Source of the DNA: Lentisphaeria bacterium
GTDB taxonomy: Bacteria > Verrucomicrobiota > Lentisphaeria > Victivallales > Victivallaceae
Reading direction: 5' to 3'
DNA: 62,866 bases
NCBI GenBank assembly: GCA_017508135.1
Contig: JAFVZN010000020.1
Location: 1 to 62,866, forward strand
The position numbers and the translations under genes were made by a program. Positions 43,976 to 52,931 of this stretch are shown here, piece after piece. The stretch's first letter is position 1, and each line of letters starts with the position of its first letter. The notes under the pieces were generated by a model. That model searched no databases. It was given only the letters and a program-made list of their open reading frames with translations, and was not told the DNA's origin.

Positions 43976-44737
43976 TTATTGGTAACGCGGCAGATATACT
44001 TTGTTGATTTCGTGACGGCGCAGTTTCAAGTCACTGATATCAATGCCGAAGATACGCGAAAAAGTACGGTACATGACCGTGGTCGCATCATTCGCACTGT
44101 GGACACCGGATTGATGGTTGCGGTTCATCGTGGCAGGTGTGTCGCTGCCGTCACCGTATTCTCCGATCAAGCGCGCCGCATGAAACGCATTCATCGAGCG
44201 CAAGTCCCCGGAAAAATCGTGGACGAAACTGTTGTCGAACTGGTTGAGATCCCGCCAGCGGATGTAATTTTCATACCGCAAAATGCTCCGGCGGCTGTAT
44301 TCTGCGGATGTCATTGCGGATGAGGAGCCGGACAACACCGATCCGCCGCCGTTCCGCTGGATACTGCCCTGATACGAAAAGGGTATCTGCAAAGCACCGG
44401 TATTACGGCTGCGCATCCGGTACCGCTTCCCGCCGCGCTTGAACAATGTGACGGAGTCGCCGAAACTTCCGCCGGAACTCTCTTTGATGTAGGATTTGTT
44501 CAACCGCAGAGAAGGATAGTACCAAGAGGAGTACTCTTCAGAGTTTTCGGTACTTGCGCCGGATTCCCGAGCCGTCCGGTGGGCGTTGCTCCGGGCGGAA
44601 AGCAGCAGCGTATTGCTGCGCATTTCAACGCCGCTCAACATTACGACCGCCAGTATCATCCCGGTAAGGATGAGCAGCATGATGGTCAGCTCCATCATCG
44701 CCTGACCGGATTCGCTGTTGTTTAATATCTTTTTCAC
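43976..44737 (-). CDS. TadE-like pilus assembly protein
   Basis: A 253-residue protein with the TadE-type N-terminus: short basic leader (MKKILNNSESGQAMMELTI, Met read from GTG), then a hydrophobic helix (MLLILTGMILAVVML). The Gly-Gln-Ala-x-x-Glu pattern is the prepilin-like site seen in TadE/F and RcpC-type minor pilins. The rest is a soluble extracellular domain rich in Ser, Arg and Tyr. The GTG start at 44737 overlaps the upstream stop (ATGTGA) and has GGTGAG ahead. No Tad secretion ATPase or major Flp pilin lies in the window. Confidence 0.72.
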   Translation of the reverse strand: MKKILNNSESGQAMMELTIMLLILTGMILAVVMLSGVEMRSNTLLLSARSNAHRTARESGASTENSEEYSSWYYPSLRLNKSYIKESSGGSFGDSVTLFKRGGKRYRMRSRNTGALQIPFSYQGSIQRNGGGSVLSGSSSAMTSAEYSRRSILRYENYIRWRDLNQFDNSFVHDFSGDLRSMNAFHAARLIGEYGDGSDTPATMNRNHQSGVHSANDATTVMYRTFSRIFGIDISDLKLRRHEINKVYLPRYQ

Positions 44738-46758
44738 ATTCTCACCGGAGCTTTCTTGGTACTGAAACCGCTGCCGAAGTGGGACAATCCGCCGCCGCCG
44801 CCCTGACAGTTGCAGCAAGTTCCGCAACACTTCGGATCCAGTGTCGGATCCATTTCGCCGCGTTTCACAACGTGACCTTTGCTGTCTACGACCATATAGT
44901 TTTCGTTATTGAGATAGTGCCGCTGAGCAGTACCGCCGTTGATCTGATCGACAAAATTGACTATGCCGCTCCGGACAGTGGTGTTTACACAGGGGATGAA
45001 GATCGCCGGTTCCTGAAAATATCCGGGAAGCGTGCGGTTTCCACCTTTCAAGCTGTACTGGTAATCGTCGGGATCTTTTTCCCGTTTTTCATGCCACTCT
45101 TTGAGCTTGCTTCGCCAGGTGCGGTCAAATTCGTTTTCGTTGAAGTTCGGATTCCACAAATAGTAGCGGAACTGCGGACCGAGAACCAGAATACGCAGCG
45201 CATTGAGATAGTATTCACAACCGGAAGGCAGCGTCCCGTCTTTATTTTCGAGATCCTCCTGTACCGACAGCCACATGAGAAAACGGCGCAGATTCCGATC
45301 TTCATCAAGTTGGCGCAATACATAAAAATTGTACGGTATCGGCATGTAGGTCGGCATCAAAATCACCTTGTCGAACACCGGCAACACCAGCGGCAGTTCG
45401 ATAGGCGGCTGTTCATCTTTCAGATTTCCCAGCGTTTTGGCGATCGTTCCCGGACGGTAATCGCTGAAATCGGTGATGTTGCCACCGGAACGGTTGCTGC
45501 CGATACGGATGGTGTTTTTATTGAAGCTGCGCTGACCGGTAAAGCGGACGATGGAGGTGACTTTGCCCAAATCTGCTGCCGTTTCAACGTATGCCGCAGG
45601 TCCCTCATAGCGGTACTGCGGTTTTACATGACGGCGCAGCACATCGCCGGTGAACCAGTAGTTGTAGTGGTCTGTATCGTAATCACTGTAATTCTGGCGG
45701 AAGTAGGAAGGATACCAGGAGTTATCGTAACTGAAAAAATTTATCGACAACCGGCTTGGAGCATAGGGACCGGTGGTGTTATTATAGATTTGCTGAATAT
45801 GTTCCGGAGAAAGATGGTTCTTAGCAGCATCGGTCACCACCTGACGCTTCCCGTCATTAAAGATGGACGTGTCTCCGGTGACAGAAAGTCCGAGCGTAAA
45901 GATTTCACTCTCTTTCGGGAACGCGACCCGGGAATAATCAATATCCCACCACGGCGGATTGGCAAAGCGCGTATCCCAGGCGTTATATTTTACCAGACGT
46001 GCCAATTCACCGTAACTGTCCTGGTGCGGATAGATGGCACCGTAATTTGCCGCCTTTATAGCGGCATCAAGAACATATATTTTTTCATAAAACGATTGAT
46101 ACGACAGTTCCGGCGGGTCGACCCGGGGAGTTGAACCGTTTATGGCATTGGGATAGACGGCGATACCGTTGCGGGATATGGTTTCCACCAGGTCGATGTA
46201 AGGAGCTTTCCAGGCATAATTGTAGATAAATTCCGCTGCTCCCCCCATCTCCGGACGGTAACGGCTGCTGTTGCGGAGTTGGTTTACATAATCGTCAAGA
46301 TCTCCGATGGAGACTATGCCGTTGGCTTTTGCCGCCTGCTGGGCGGCAGCGAGCCCGATCAGCGGTCCGATAAAGCTGATACGGCTCTGCATTTCGGTAA
46401 GGACATCGATACGTTTCTGCAACGCTTCTGCGCGGAGAGCTTCAAACACCTGGTCGGAAAGGAACGGATAACGTTCCCTTTTCGGCAGAGGAACGCCCCA
46501 GTTGTCATCATCGGTAAGTAATACGGAACAGGCTTTGACCAGATTTATTTCTCCGATCAGATTTAGTGAATCGCGCTGCCATGAAGCACCGGCGATGGCG
46601 GCGGCCTCCTGAGCGGTTTCCACTTTGAATTTGGCGCGGATGCTGTTGTAGATGTCAAATCCGGCAAATACCAGCAGCAGCAGCACGATCAGGATAAAGA
46701 TACCGGTCACCAGTACCTGACCGGATTCAGCAGCTCTTTTGCAGTTCGGCGCGTTCAC
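44734..46758 (-). CDS. TadG-like protein with Cys/Gly-rich C-terminal tail
   Basis: A 674-residue protein with a TadG/putative Flp pilus-assembly N-terminus (AESGQVLVTGIFILIVLLLLVFAG) followed by ETAQEAAAIAGA, the helix that follows the membrane segment in TadG proteins. The long middle has no recognisable enzyme domain. The C-terminus carries a cysteine/glycine cluster (CCGTCCNCQGGGGG) of unknown purpose, perhaps metal or disulfide linkage. It probably spans the inner membrane with the bulk outside. The start is a GTG at 46758 with GAGGAGTGAG upstream, three bases after the previous stop. Confidence 0.65.
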   Translation of the reverse strand: MNAPNCKRAAESGQVLVTGIFILIVLLLLVFAGFDIYNSIRAKFKVETAQEAAAIAGASWQRDSLNLIGEINLVKACSVLLTDDDNWGVPLPKRERYPFLSDQVFEALRAEALQKRIDVLTEMQSRISFIGPLIGLAAAQQAAKANGIVSIGDLDDYVNQLRNSSRYRPEMGGAAEFIYNYAWKAPYIDLVETISRNGIAVYPNAINGSTPRVDPPELSYQSFYEKIYVLDAAIKAANYGAIYPHQDSYGELARLVKYNAWDTRFANPPWWDIDYSRVAFPKESEIFTLGLSVTGDTSIFNDGKRQVVTDAAKNHLSPEHIQQIYNNTTGPYAPSRLSINFFSYDNSWYPSYFRQNYSDYDTDHYNYWFTGDVLRRHVKPQYRYEGPAAYVETAADLGKVTSIVRFTGQRSFNKNTIRIGSNRSGGNITDFSDYRPGTIAKTLGNLKDEQPPIELPLVLPVFDKVILMPTYMPIPYNFYVLRQLDEDRNLRRFLMWLSVQEDLENKDGTLPSGCEYYLNALRILVLGPQFRYYLWNPNFNENEFDRTWRSKLKEWHEKREKDPDDYQYSLKGGNRTLPGYFQEPAIFIPCVNTTVRSGIVNFVDQINGGTAQRHYLNNENYMVVDSKGHVVKRGEMDPTLDPKCCGTCCNCQGGGGGLSHFGSGFSTKKAPVRM

Positions 46759-46761
46759 AGC

Positions 46762-47301
46762 TCACTCCTCCAAAAGCGTTTTGGCGTAATTGTTGGTATA
46801 AACCCGGGATGACGGGACCGGATTGCGGCTGATGGAAAAGAGCGAAGAGAACGATTTATTCAAAAGCTGGTCGTTCTCCATGCGCACCAGCGCGACCACA
46901 TCATCATCGGTGTATTTTCCATAAACATGCAACGATGGCGAACCGGAGGCGGAACTCTGGTGCCAATATTCATAACGGACACCGGAACCGTCACCGTACA
47001 CCATATAGTTTTCGGCGGCGTATTCATCATTTTCTCCGGCGCCGACACTGCGCCCGGACATGGCGATACCGGCGACCCGGGCGGCGCGCAGAGAAAGTTC
47101 CGGTTCAAATCCGAGCGCGAGCGATTTTGAAGCGTAAAAAGCGGAATACTGGCAAATCTGCTCAGTTACACACCATTTGTACACTTGAAGCATGGCAAAG
47201 ACGATCAGAAACAATATCGTGACCGCCATCACCGATTCCAAAGCGGTAGCTCCGCGCTGGCTGCGCTCCTTGCGGTAAAGTTTGAACCGGGAATATTTCA
47301 T
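46762..47301 (-). CDS. TadE-like pseudopilin
   Basis: A 179-residue protein with RGATALESVMAVTILFLIVF at about residues 16-35, the TadE cleavage-site/helix pattern (Gly before the helix and Glu at +5). The short soluble domain carries the basic/acidic patches expected of minor pilins. It is the first of three pilus-assembly-like genes and starts four bases after holB, so the three are probably read from the tmk promoter. A ribosome-site-like GGTGATG precedes the ATG. Confidence 0.72.
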   Translation of the reverse strand: MKYSRFKLYRKERSQRGATALESVMAVTILFLIVFAMLQVYKWCVTEQICQYSAFYASKSLALGFEPELSLRAARVAGIAMSGRSVGAGENDEYAAENYMVYGDGSGVRYEYWHQSSASGSPSLHVYGKYTDDDVVALVRMENDQLLNKSFSSLFSISRNPVPSSRVYTNNYAKTLLEE

Positions 47302-47305
47302 CGCA

Positions 47306-48355
47306 TCACCTCATGGAAAGATTTACTGCAAATGTCCGCAATGCCAGCTCATCGCTGACATTGAAACGCAAAGTGTTTTCCAACTCTTCCGATTCCTTCA
47401 AAATCGCCTCTCCCCGTTCCCGGGGGATGTTGAGCGGTATCGGCAGATGGTCAAAGATATCCGGAGTCGGCAGATCCGCCGGGGATACGCCGCAGGATAA
47501 CATATAGATCTGGGAACAGAATGTCGTTATAAACGCGATAAAGCGGCGGCGGTGACGGATATACTCCCCGCTTGCCGCATCCGCGATGCGCGCTTCAAGC
47601 TGTTTGACAAATGCGGGGTCTTCGCTGTTTGCCGCAACGGCAAGCTGATCCTGAAATTCGAGCTTGACACATTCGTATGCGGAACTTTCCAACTCGGACA
47701 TAACACCAAGCAGACGCTGCAACGCTTCTTCGGTACAGCAAAGATCGTTATGGCAGTTGAAACAAAGATCAAAGACCGCCTGTCCGGCCTCCTGAACGCC
47801 GGCGAACTCAAAGCGGCACAGATTATCCGGAAGAGAGAGCAGTTGACAGCGGGAACGGGTGGTCGGCAGCAGCGCGGAGGGATTGGCTGTACACAGGATC
47901 AAAGTCGTTTCCGGCGGCGGCTCTTCCAGAGTTTTAAGCAGGGCATTTTGAGCTTCAACGCCCATGCGGTCGGCATCGATGATAACGCCGAACTTCCGGT
48001 ATTTACCGGCGGTATATCCGAGATGGTCGAGCATATCGCGCAAGGTGTTCGGCTCCGGATTGGTGCGGTCGCCCACGCGGATCTGGTACATCTTTCCGAC
48101 CGGGGAGATCTTGTGCAGATCAGCATAAGTTCCGCTTTCGATCTGACGGCAGAAAGGACAAGTCGTATCCGGGCGGCCGTTGACCGGAGTCCGGCAACCG
48201 GCAAGCTGTTCCAGAACGACAGCGAACTCCGCACGGGTGCGGTCATCCGGAGCGTGGATAAGGAAACTGTGAGTCAAACGTCCGGCATTGCGGGCATTTT
48301 CCAGACATTTCAGCAGATCCGGACAGCGTTTCAAATATTCAGAATATAAGCTCAT
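47306..48355 (-). CDS. holB: DNA polymerase III delta' subunit (clamp-loader)
   Basis: A 349-residue clamp-loader subunit. The AAA+-like N-terminal region has the zinc-binding cysteines (GC near residue 53, then CPFC), the QNALLKTLEEPPP sensor-1 region and the SRC motif (TTRSRCQLLSL) typical of delta-prime. There is no Walker A loop, as expected for delta-prime, which does not bind ATP. I chose the ATG at 48355 (AAGG lies six bases upstream) over an upstream TTG. It overlaps the tmk end by 17 bases, the common tmk-holB pairing. Confidence 0.85.
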   Translation of the reverse strand: MSLYSEYLKRCPDLLKCLENARNAGRLTHSFLIHAPDDRTRAEFAVVLEQLAGCRTPVNGRPDTTCPFCRQIESGTYADLHKISPVGKMYQIRVGDRTNPEPNTLRDMLDHLGYTAGKYRKFGVIIDADRMGVEAQNALLKTLEEPPPETTLILCTANPSALLPTTRSRCQLLSLPDNLCRFEFAGVQEAGQAVFDLCFNCHNDLCCTEEALQRLLGVMSELESSAYECVKLEFQDQLAVAANSEDPAFVKQLEARIADAASGEYIRHRRRFIAFITTFCSQIYMLSCGVSPADLPTPDIFDHLPIPLNIPRERGEAILKESEELENTLRFNVSDELALRTFAVNLSMR

Positions 48356-48992
48356 GAGCAACCTTTTCCACTTGTTCGATCACATTATCCAGCGTTTTTG
48401 AGGCATCGATCACCCTGATGCGTTCGGGAGATCCTTTCGCCAGCGCAAGGAACGCCTCCCGCACCCGGCGGTGAAAATCCAGCTTTTCCGCTTCAAAACG
48501 GTCGTTGTCCGCATCGGCACTGCGGCGGCGGGCGACCCGCTCAAAACCGGTTTCCGGCGGCAGATCCAACAGCAATGTAAAGTCCGGAACACAGCCGCCT
48601 GTGGCAAAATCATTCAAAAAGTTGATGGTTCCCATGTCCATATCTCTGCCGCCGCCCTGATAGGCGCAGGTCGAATCGGAAAAACGGTCGCAGATGACCG
48701 ATGTTCCGGAGGCGAGGGCAGGGGCTATCTTCTCCCGGACGTGCTGGGCTCTGGCGGCCTCCATGAGCAGCAGTTCGGTTTCCGGGTGGATGGTCTCATT
48801 CTGATCGGGTTTGCTTTTTACAACTTCCCGCAACTTTTCCGCCAACGGAGTTCCGCCGGGTTCCCGGGTGCAGATCACGGGATAGCCATGGGCTTCAAGA
48901 TGCCGGGTCAAAATGGCGGCACAGGAACTTTTTCCGGCACCTTCGGGGCCTTCGATAGTGATAAAGAAAGCCTTTTTTTTCTCTTTTGCCAT
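48339..48992 (-). CDS. tmk: Thymidylate kinase
   Basis: A 217-residue P-loop kinase that makes dTDP from dTMP. The P-loop is GPEGAGKSS, followed by the DR(Y/F) motif (CDRFSDSTCAYQGGGR) and the TREPGGTPLAEKLR segment. The length and LID region fit the type II (Arg/Gly) class. The ATG has AAGGA nine bases upstream, and the promoter at 49041-49069 precedes it. It is the first gene of a run that continues through holB into the Tad-like genes. Confidence 0.95.
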   Translation of the reverse strand: MAKEKKKAFFITIEGPEGAGKSSCAAILTRHLEAHGYPVICTREPGGTPLAEKLREVVKSKPDQNETIHPETELLLMEAARAQHVREKIAPALASGTSVICDRFSDSTCAYQGGGRDMDMGTINFLNDFATGGCVPDFTLLLDLPPETGFERVARRRSADADNDRFEAEKLDFHRRVREAFLALAKGSPERIRVIDASKTLDNVIEQVEKVAHELIF

Positions 48993-49040
48993 AGTATACC
49001 GTCCTTAAATGTAAAATAATTCAAAAAAAACACCTTTTAA

Positions 49041-49069
49041 AACATAGTTCCATTTGCTCTAAAGTTCAA
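49041..49069 (-). promoter_or_regulatory. Promoter of tmk-holB
   Basis: On the minus strand TTGAAC (49069-49064), 17 bases, TATGTT (49046-49041). It overlaps the purH promoter, so the two divergent units may compete. Confidence 0.55.
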
Positions 49070-49082
49070 ATGGTGATATATT
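49054..49082 (+). promoter_or_regulatory. Promoter of the AICAR transformylase gene
   Basis: TTGCTC (49054-49059), 17 bases, TATATT (49077-49082), 76 bases before the start codon at 49159. The leader has a short GGGGCG-AAA-CGCTCC hairpin at 49121-49135, but no purine riboswitch. Confidence 0.55.
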
Positions 49083-49158
49083 GTAAAATGTGAAATTTTA
49101 TTGTTTTTTTTAACAAAAGAGGGGCGAAACGCTCCAAAACGTGAAAGAGAGTATGATT

Positions 49159-50277
49159 ATGGCTAAAGAACTGTCCCGTTCAACCTATCTGGAAAAGAAT
49201 GTCGGCGACTATCCTGCAACCGTGGAGATCGCCGGGAAACTTTACGAAAAAGTCGAGGACCTGCGCTATGGTACCAACCCCCATCAGCCGGCGGCATTTT
49301 ACCGTCAGGCCGGTGTCGAAAGTGCCATCGGTTCCATGCAGATTTTGAAAAACGGCAAGAGCGGTCTTTCCCAAACCAATCTGGAAGACATTTCCGGCGC
49401 ACTCAACATCGTCAAGTATTGCGAAACTGCCAGCTGCGCGGTGATGAAACATGTCAATCCCTCCGGTGCCGCCATGGGATGCAAGGGCGAATCTCTGCTC
49501 GATGTTTACAAGAAAGCCCGCGATGCTGATTCCCGAGCCGCTTTCGGCAGCGTGGTCGCCTTCAACGTCAAGGTCGATTGCGAAACTGCCAAAGAGATCA
49601 TGAGCACTTTCGTTGAATGTGTGGTCGCCCCCGATTATGAAGATGGCGTTCTGGATATCTTCAACGACGGCGAAACCTACAAACTCAACAAACACATCCG
49701 CATCATCAAATGCGGCGATCTGGCAACTCTGCCCCGTTTCCGCAGTGAAGCCGCCGCCGGCAGCGACACCATCAAGGTTCTTGCCGACGGTTCTCTGGTC
49801 ATCGCGGCTCCCTTGCTGACCGCCATTTGTTCCACTGACGAACTGGTTCCGGCATCCGGCAGCAACTCCCGCTGCGGCGAACAAGTTTCCAACGTTCCGT
49901 GCAGTGAAGAAATGAAACAGGATCTGGTCTTCTCCTGGCATGTCAACCTCAGTGTCCGTTCCAACGGCGTGGTCATCGTTGCCAACGGTCAGACTCTCTC
50001 CGTCGGAACCGGTGAACAGGATCGTGTCGGCGCCATCGAACAGGCTATCGTCAAATTCAAAGAGAAATACACCGGAACTGCCACGCTGGAAGGTGCGGTC
50101 ATGTCCAGTGACGGATTTTTCCCCTTTGAAGACGGTGTTGAAGTTGCCGCCAAAGCCGGTATCAAAGCGATCATCGCTCCCTCCGGCAGTCTGCGGGATG
50201 CGGATGTTATCAAGCGCGCCAACGAACTTGGTGTCGCGCTCTTCCACGCCCCGGAACGTATCTTCTCCCACCATTGA
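49159..50277 (+). CDS. purH: Stand-alone AICAR formyltransferase (PurH C-terminal domain)
   Basis: A 372-residue protein that transfers a formyl group to AICAR in purine synthesis. It contains LRYGTNPHQPAAFYR, the KHVNPSG motif (usually KHxNPCG, so Cys is Ser here), and the C-terminal APSGSLRD. It lacks the N-terminal IMP cyclohydrolase (MGS-like) domain found in normal PurH (about 520 residues), and nothing in the window encodes it separately. The last step to IMP must be done by a separate protein elsewhere. I set the start at 49159 because AGAGAG lies seven bases upstream; ATG at 49153 and GTG at 49141 also fit the frame. Confidence 0.82.
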   Translation: MAKELSRSTYLEKNVGDYPATVEIAGKLYEKVEDLRYGTNPHQPAAFYRQAGVESAIGSMQILKNGKSGLSQTNLEDISGALNIVKYCETASCAVMKHVNPSGAAMGCKGESLLDVYKKARDADSRAAFGSVVAFNVKVDCETAKEIMSTFVECVVAPDYEDGVLDIFNDGETYKLNKHIRIIKCGDLATLPRFRSEAAAGSDTIKVLADGSLVIAAPLLTAICSTDELVPASGSNSRCGEQVSNVPCSEEMKQDLVFSWHVNLSVRSNGVVIVANGQTLSVGTGEQDRVGAIEQAIVKFKEKYTGTATLEGAVMSSDGFFPFEDGVEVAAKAGIKAIIAPSGSLRDADVIKRANELGVALFHAPERIFSHH

Positions 50278-50314
50278 TAAAATTTAAAGAAAAATACACG
50301 GAGTACACTCTATT

Positions 50315-51046
50315 ATGTCTAAACGTGAAGTTAAAAGAATTGACGGTTTTGAAAAGGAACTGCTCTCAGAATCCGAACGCGTTGAACTCTGGATCAGCAA
50401 ATATTGGCTCAAAGTCGTGGTCGTTTCGTTGATCGTCGTTGTTATCGGCGTTGTTATTTACGCAGTAAAGCAGAGTTCTGAAAAGGCGGAACTTGCCGCC
50501 CAGCAGGAACTTTTCTCAGCCTCCAAAGAGAAACTTGCCGCCGCTATTGCCGCGCATCCCGATGCTCCCGGTGTCGAACTTGCCATGCTGCGGCAGGCAG
50601 GCTTCCTGCAGGAAGACAAAAAGTATGACGAAGCCGCAGAGATGCTGAAAAAACTCGCCGCCAGCAATGCCGATATCCTGATCCGGCAGATCGCCGCGCT
50701 CAACGCCGCTGCCGCTCTGGAAGCCGCCGGCAAAATTGCCGATGCCGCCGCCGCTTACGCCTCAGCAGTTGATTTCAACGATTTCTCCTCCGGCATCAAA
50801 GCTGAAGCTGCTTTCCAGGCGGCACGGCTTTATGTCGCGCAGAAAAAGACCGCCGAAGCCAAAAAACTGCTTCAGCGCATCATCGACCGCAAAGCCGGTG
50901 TTATTAACGATATGGGATTCATCGTCTGGGTCACTCAGTGTGAACAGCTGATGACCGCCATTGAAAACGGCGACCTCCCGGTGAAACCGGCTCCGGCGGC
51001 GAAAAAGTCCGCTCCGGCAAAAAAGTCCGCTCCGGCAAAGAAGTAA
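50315..51046 (+). CDS. YfgM-like TPR membrane protein
   Basis: A 243-residue protein with a cytoplasmic start, one membrane helix at about residues 31-49 (LKVVVVSLIVVVIGVVIYAV) and a periplasmic TPR-like helical domain (tetratricopeptide-style Ala repeats). This is the layout of the YfgM family, chaperones that sit beside the Sec translocon. The C-terminus has three copies of a short Lys/Ala/Pro repeat (KKSAPA). GGAG lies 11 bases before the ATG. It lies between purH and a methyltransferase. Confidence 0.65.
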   Translation: MSKREVKRIDGFEKELLSESERVELWISKYWLKVVVVSLIVVVIGVVIYAVKQSSEKAELAAQQELFSASKEKLAAAIAAHPDAPGVELAMLRQAGFLQEDKKYDEAAEMLKKLAASNADILIRQIAALNAAAALEAAGKIADAAAAYASAVDFNDFSSGIKAEAAFQAARLYVAQKKTAEAKKLLQRIIDRKAGVINDMGFIVWVTQCEQLMTAIENGDLPVKPAPAAKKSAPAKKSAPAKK

Positions 51047-51055
51047 GGCTGAACA

Positions 51056-51826
51056 ATGGAATTGACCCGGCGCGAAAAAAGCCTTGTCAAAGCCCTCGCG
51101 ACCCGGAATGGCCGCCGCCGTTCCGGGTGTTGCCGTTGTGAAGGGGTGAGAGCCGTAAGAGAACTGCTGGACAACTGTCCGGAACTGGTAAAATTCACAG
51201 TAGCCACGGAACGCGGACTTGATTCTCTCCCCGGAACCAAACCGGCTGAGGTGCGTATCGTCAGCGAAAAAGAGTTCGATGAACTTGCCGATACGGTAAA
51301 TTCTCAAGGCATACTCACCGTTGCCGACATCCCGCAAGATGCCGATGATTCGGCAGAGGGAGATTTTATCCTCGCCCTCGATCAGCTCGGTGATCCGGGT
51401 AATTTCGGTACTATCGCCCGCACCTTCCGCGCCGCCGGCGGCAGAGAGATGTGGTACACCAAAGGTTCCATCGACCCGTGGGGCGACAAGGCGATCCGCG
51501 CCGGAATGGGCGCACAGTTCGGATTGAAAATGCGCCGTTTTGAAACGTTGGAAGATCTGGCAAAGCGTGCCGCTTCTGACGGTTACACCAAATTTTTTAT
51601 TGCAGATCCGCATCAGGGGGAAAGCTGTTTCAAATGCGAAGAGTTGTTTTCCCGTTCTGTCATCGTAATAGGAGGAGAACCCAACGGCGTACTGGGCGTT
51701 TGTCCCGATGCCGGAAGAGTTATCATTCCGATGCCCGGAGATTATGAATCGCTGAACGCCGCGCAGGCGGCGACAATTATAATTTTTGAATCTGTGCGGC
51801 GAAAACTTGAAGCCGCTGACAAATAA
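51056..51826 (+). CDS. SpoU/TrmH-family RNA 2'-O-methyltransferase
   Basis: A 256-residue SAM-dependent methyltransferase that modifies rRNA or tRNA ribose. Residues 1-90 are a substrate-binding region, then motif 1 (LDQLGDPGNFGTIARTFRAAG), motif 2 (VIGGEPNGV) and motif 3 (IPMPGDYESLNAAQAATI), which form the SPOUT trefoil knot. The RNA target cannot be read. AAGG lies just upstream of the ATG, nine bases after the TPR gene. Confidence 0.87.
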   Translation: MELTRREKSLVKALATRNGRRRSGCCRCEGVRAVRELLDNCPELVKFTVATERGLDSLPGTKPAEVRIVSEKEFDELADTVNSQGILTVADIPQDADDSAEGDFILALDQLGDPGNFGTIARTFRAAGGREMWYTKGSIDPWGDKAIRAGMGAQFGLKMRRFETLEDLAKRAASDGYTKFFIADPHQGESCFKCEELFSRSVIVIGGEPNGVLGVCPDAGRVIIPMPGDYESLNAAQAATIIIFESVRRKLEAADK

Positions 51827-51839
51827 TTTGAAATATCTT

Positions 51840-52931
51840 ATGAATAACTGGCTTCTTTTTTACGCGGCATCGTTCTGTGCCGGATGTTCTCTTTGTATGA
51901 TAATGACCCCGGTGTTCCGGATCATTGCCGCCAAAACCGGATTGATGGATGTTCCGCAAAACAACCACAAAGGACACGGGAAAGCTACTCCATTGCTCGG
52001 CGGGGCGGCGATGTTTATTTCCTGGCTGATCGTTTTGTCTGCCGGGATAGCGGTGCTTCTTTACTCTGTCGAAAAGGAATGGTTTTTCAGCAATTACATC
52101 ACTTTTGACGGATTGCTTAATGCATCTACGGAGCTTATCTGGCTGGTGATTGCCGCAACGGGAGCTGTGGTATTGGGCTTGATCGACGATAAATACGCCC
52201 TCTCTGCCGGAGTGAAATTCGGCGGACAATTCATCATCGCACTGATCGCGGTACTGCTGGGCGGTGTCAAGGTGACTTTTTTCATCAATAACGCCGTCAT
52301 TGCCTCCGGGATAAGTATATTCTGGGTGATGCTGATGATGAATTCCATCAACTTTTTTGACAACATGGATGGACTTGCCGCCGGAACGATTGCGATAGCA
52401 TCCGGATTTTTTACGGTCATTGCGGCGTTGAACAACCAATATTTCATGGCACTGTTTTCTGCATTGAACTGCGGTGTCTGCTGCGGATTCTGGTTCTACA
52501 ATGCGGCACCGGCAACGATCTTTATGGGGGATTCCGGCAGTCACTTTATCGGATTGCTGGCGGCGGTGATGGCGGCTAAAGTCACCTGCTTTGATGCCGG
52601 GTATTCGCTCTCCCGCTTCCCTGTGCTTATTCCGGCATTGATTTTGGCTCTGCCGCTCTTTGATACCCTGATGGTCGTCATCATTCGCACCTGCAACAAA
52701 AAACCTTTCTGGATAGGGGATCACAACCATATCTCCCACCGGTTTGTCAAAATGGGACTTTCCCGGCCGCAGGCGGTACTGCTGGTCCATTTGACCGCGT
52801 TGGCGATCGGAGCTACGGCTCTGCCGATATATTGGGGAGATTTCCGCACTGCGGCGGTACTGATCATCCAGTGTTTGCTGATACTGGGAATAATCACGAT
52901 ACTGCAGATCGCCGCCAGGACTAAGGATTGA
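51840..52931 (+). CDS. WecA/MraY-type undecaprenyl-phosphate sugar-1-phosphate transferase
   Basis: A 363-residue membrane protein with about ten to eleven helices. The family motifs are LIDDKY, the catalytic FDNMDGLAAG, FMGDSGSH and DHNHISHR. It starts lipid-linked sugar assembly by moving a HexNAc-1-phosphate to undecaprenyl phosphate, as WecA does for O-antigen or enterobacterial common antigen. MraY itself is less likely because of the HNHISHR pattern. I chose the ATG at 51840, where the first membrane helix begins; the ribosome site is weak. Its end overlaps the convergent release-factor-like gene by 11 bases. Confidence 0.82.
   Translation: MNNWLLFYAASFCAGCSLCMIMTPVFRIIAAKTGLMDVPQNNHKGHGKATPLLGGAAMFISWLIVLSAGIAVLLYSVEKEWFFSNYITFDGLLNASTELIWLVIAATGAVVLGLIDDKYALSAGVKFGGQFIIALIAVLLGGVKVTFFINNAVIASGISIFWVMLMMNSINFFDNMDGLAAGTIAIASGFFTVIAALNNQYFMALFSALNCGVCCGFWFYNAAPATIFMGDSGSHFIGLLAAVMAAKVTCFDAGYSLSRFPVLIPALILALPLFDTLMVVIIRTCNKKPFWIGDHNHISHRFVKMGLSRPQAVLLVHLTALAIGATALPIYWGDFRTAAVLIIQCLLILGIITILQIAARTKD

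Noticed and set aside
43823..44323. A plus-strand coding frame of 166 codons
   Set aside because: It is antisense to the TadE-like gene, which has a clear N-terminal motif and a ribosome site.
49083..49158. A purine riboswitch before purH
   Set aside because: The conserved loop and junction bases are not present; only a short 6-bp hairpin is seen.
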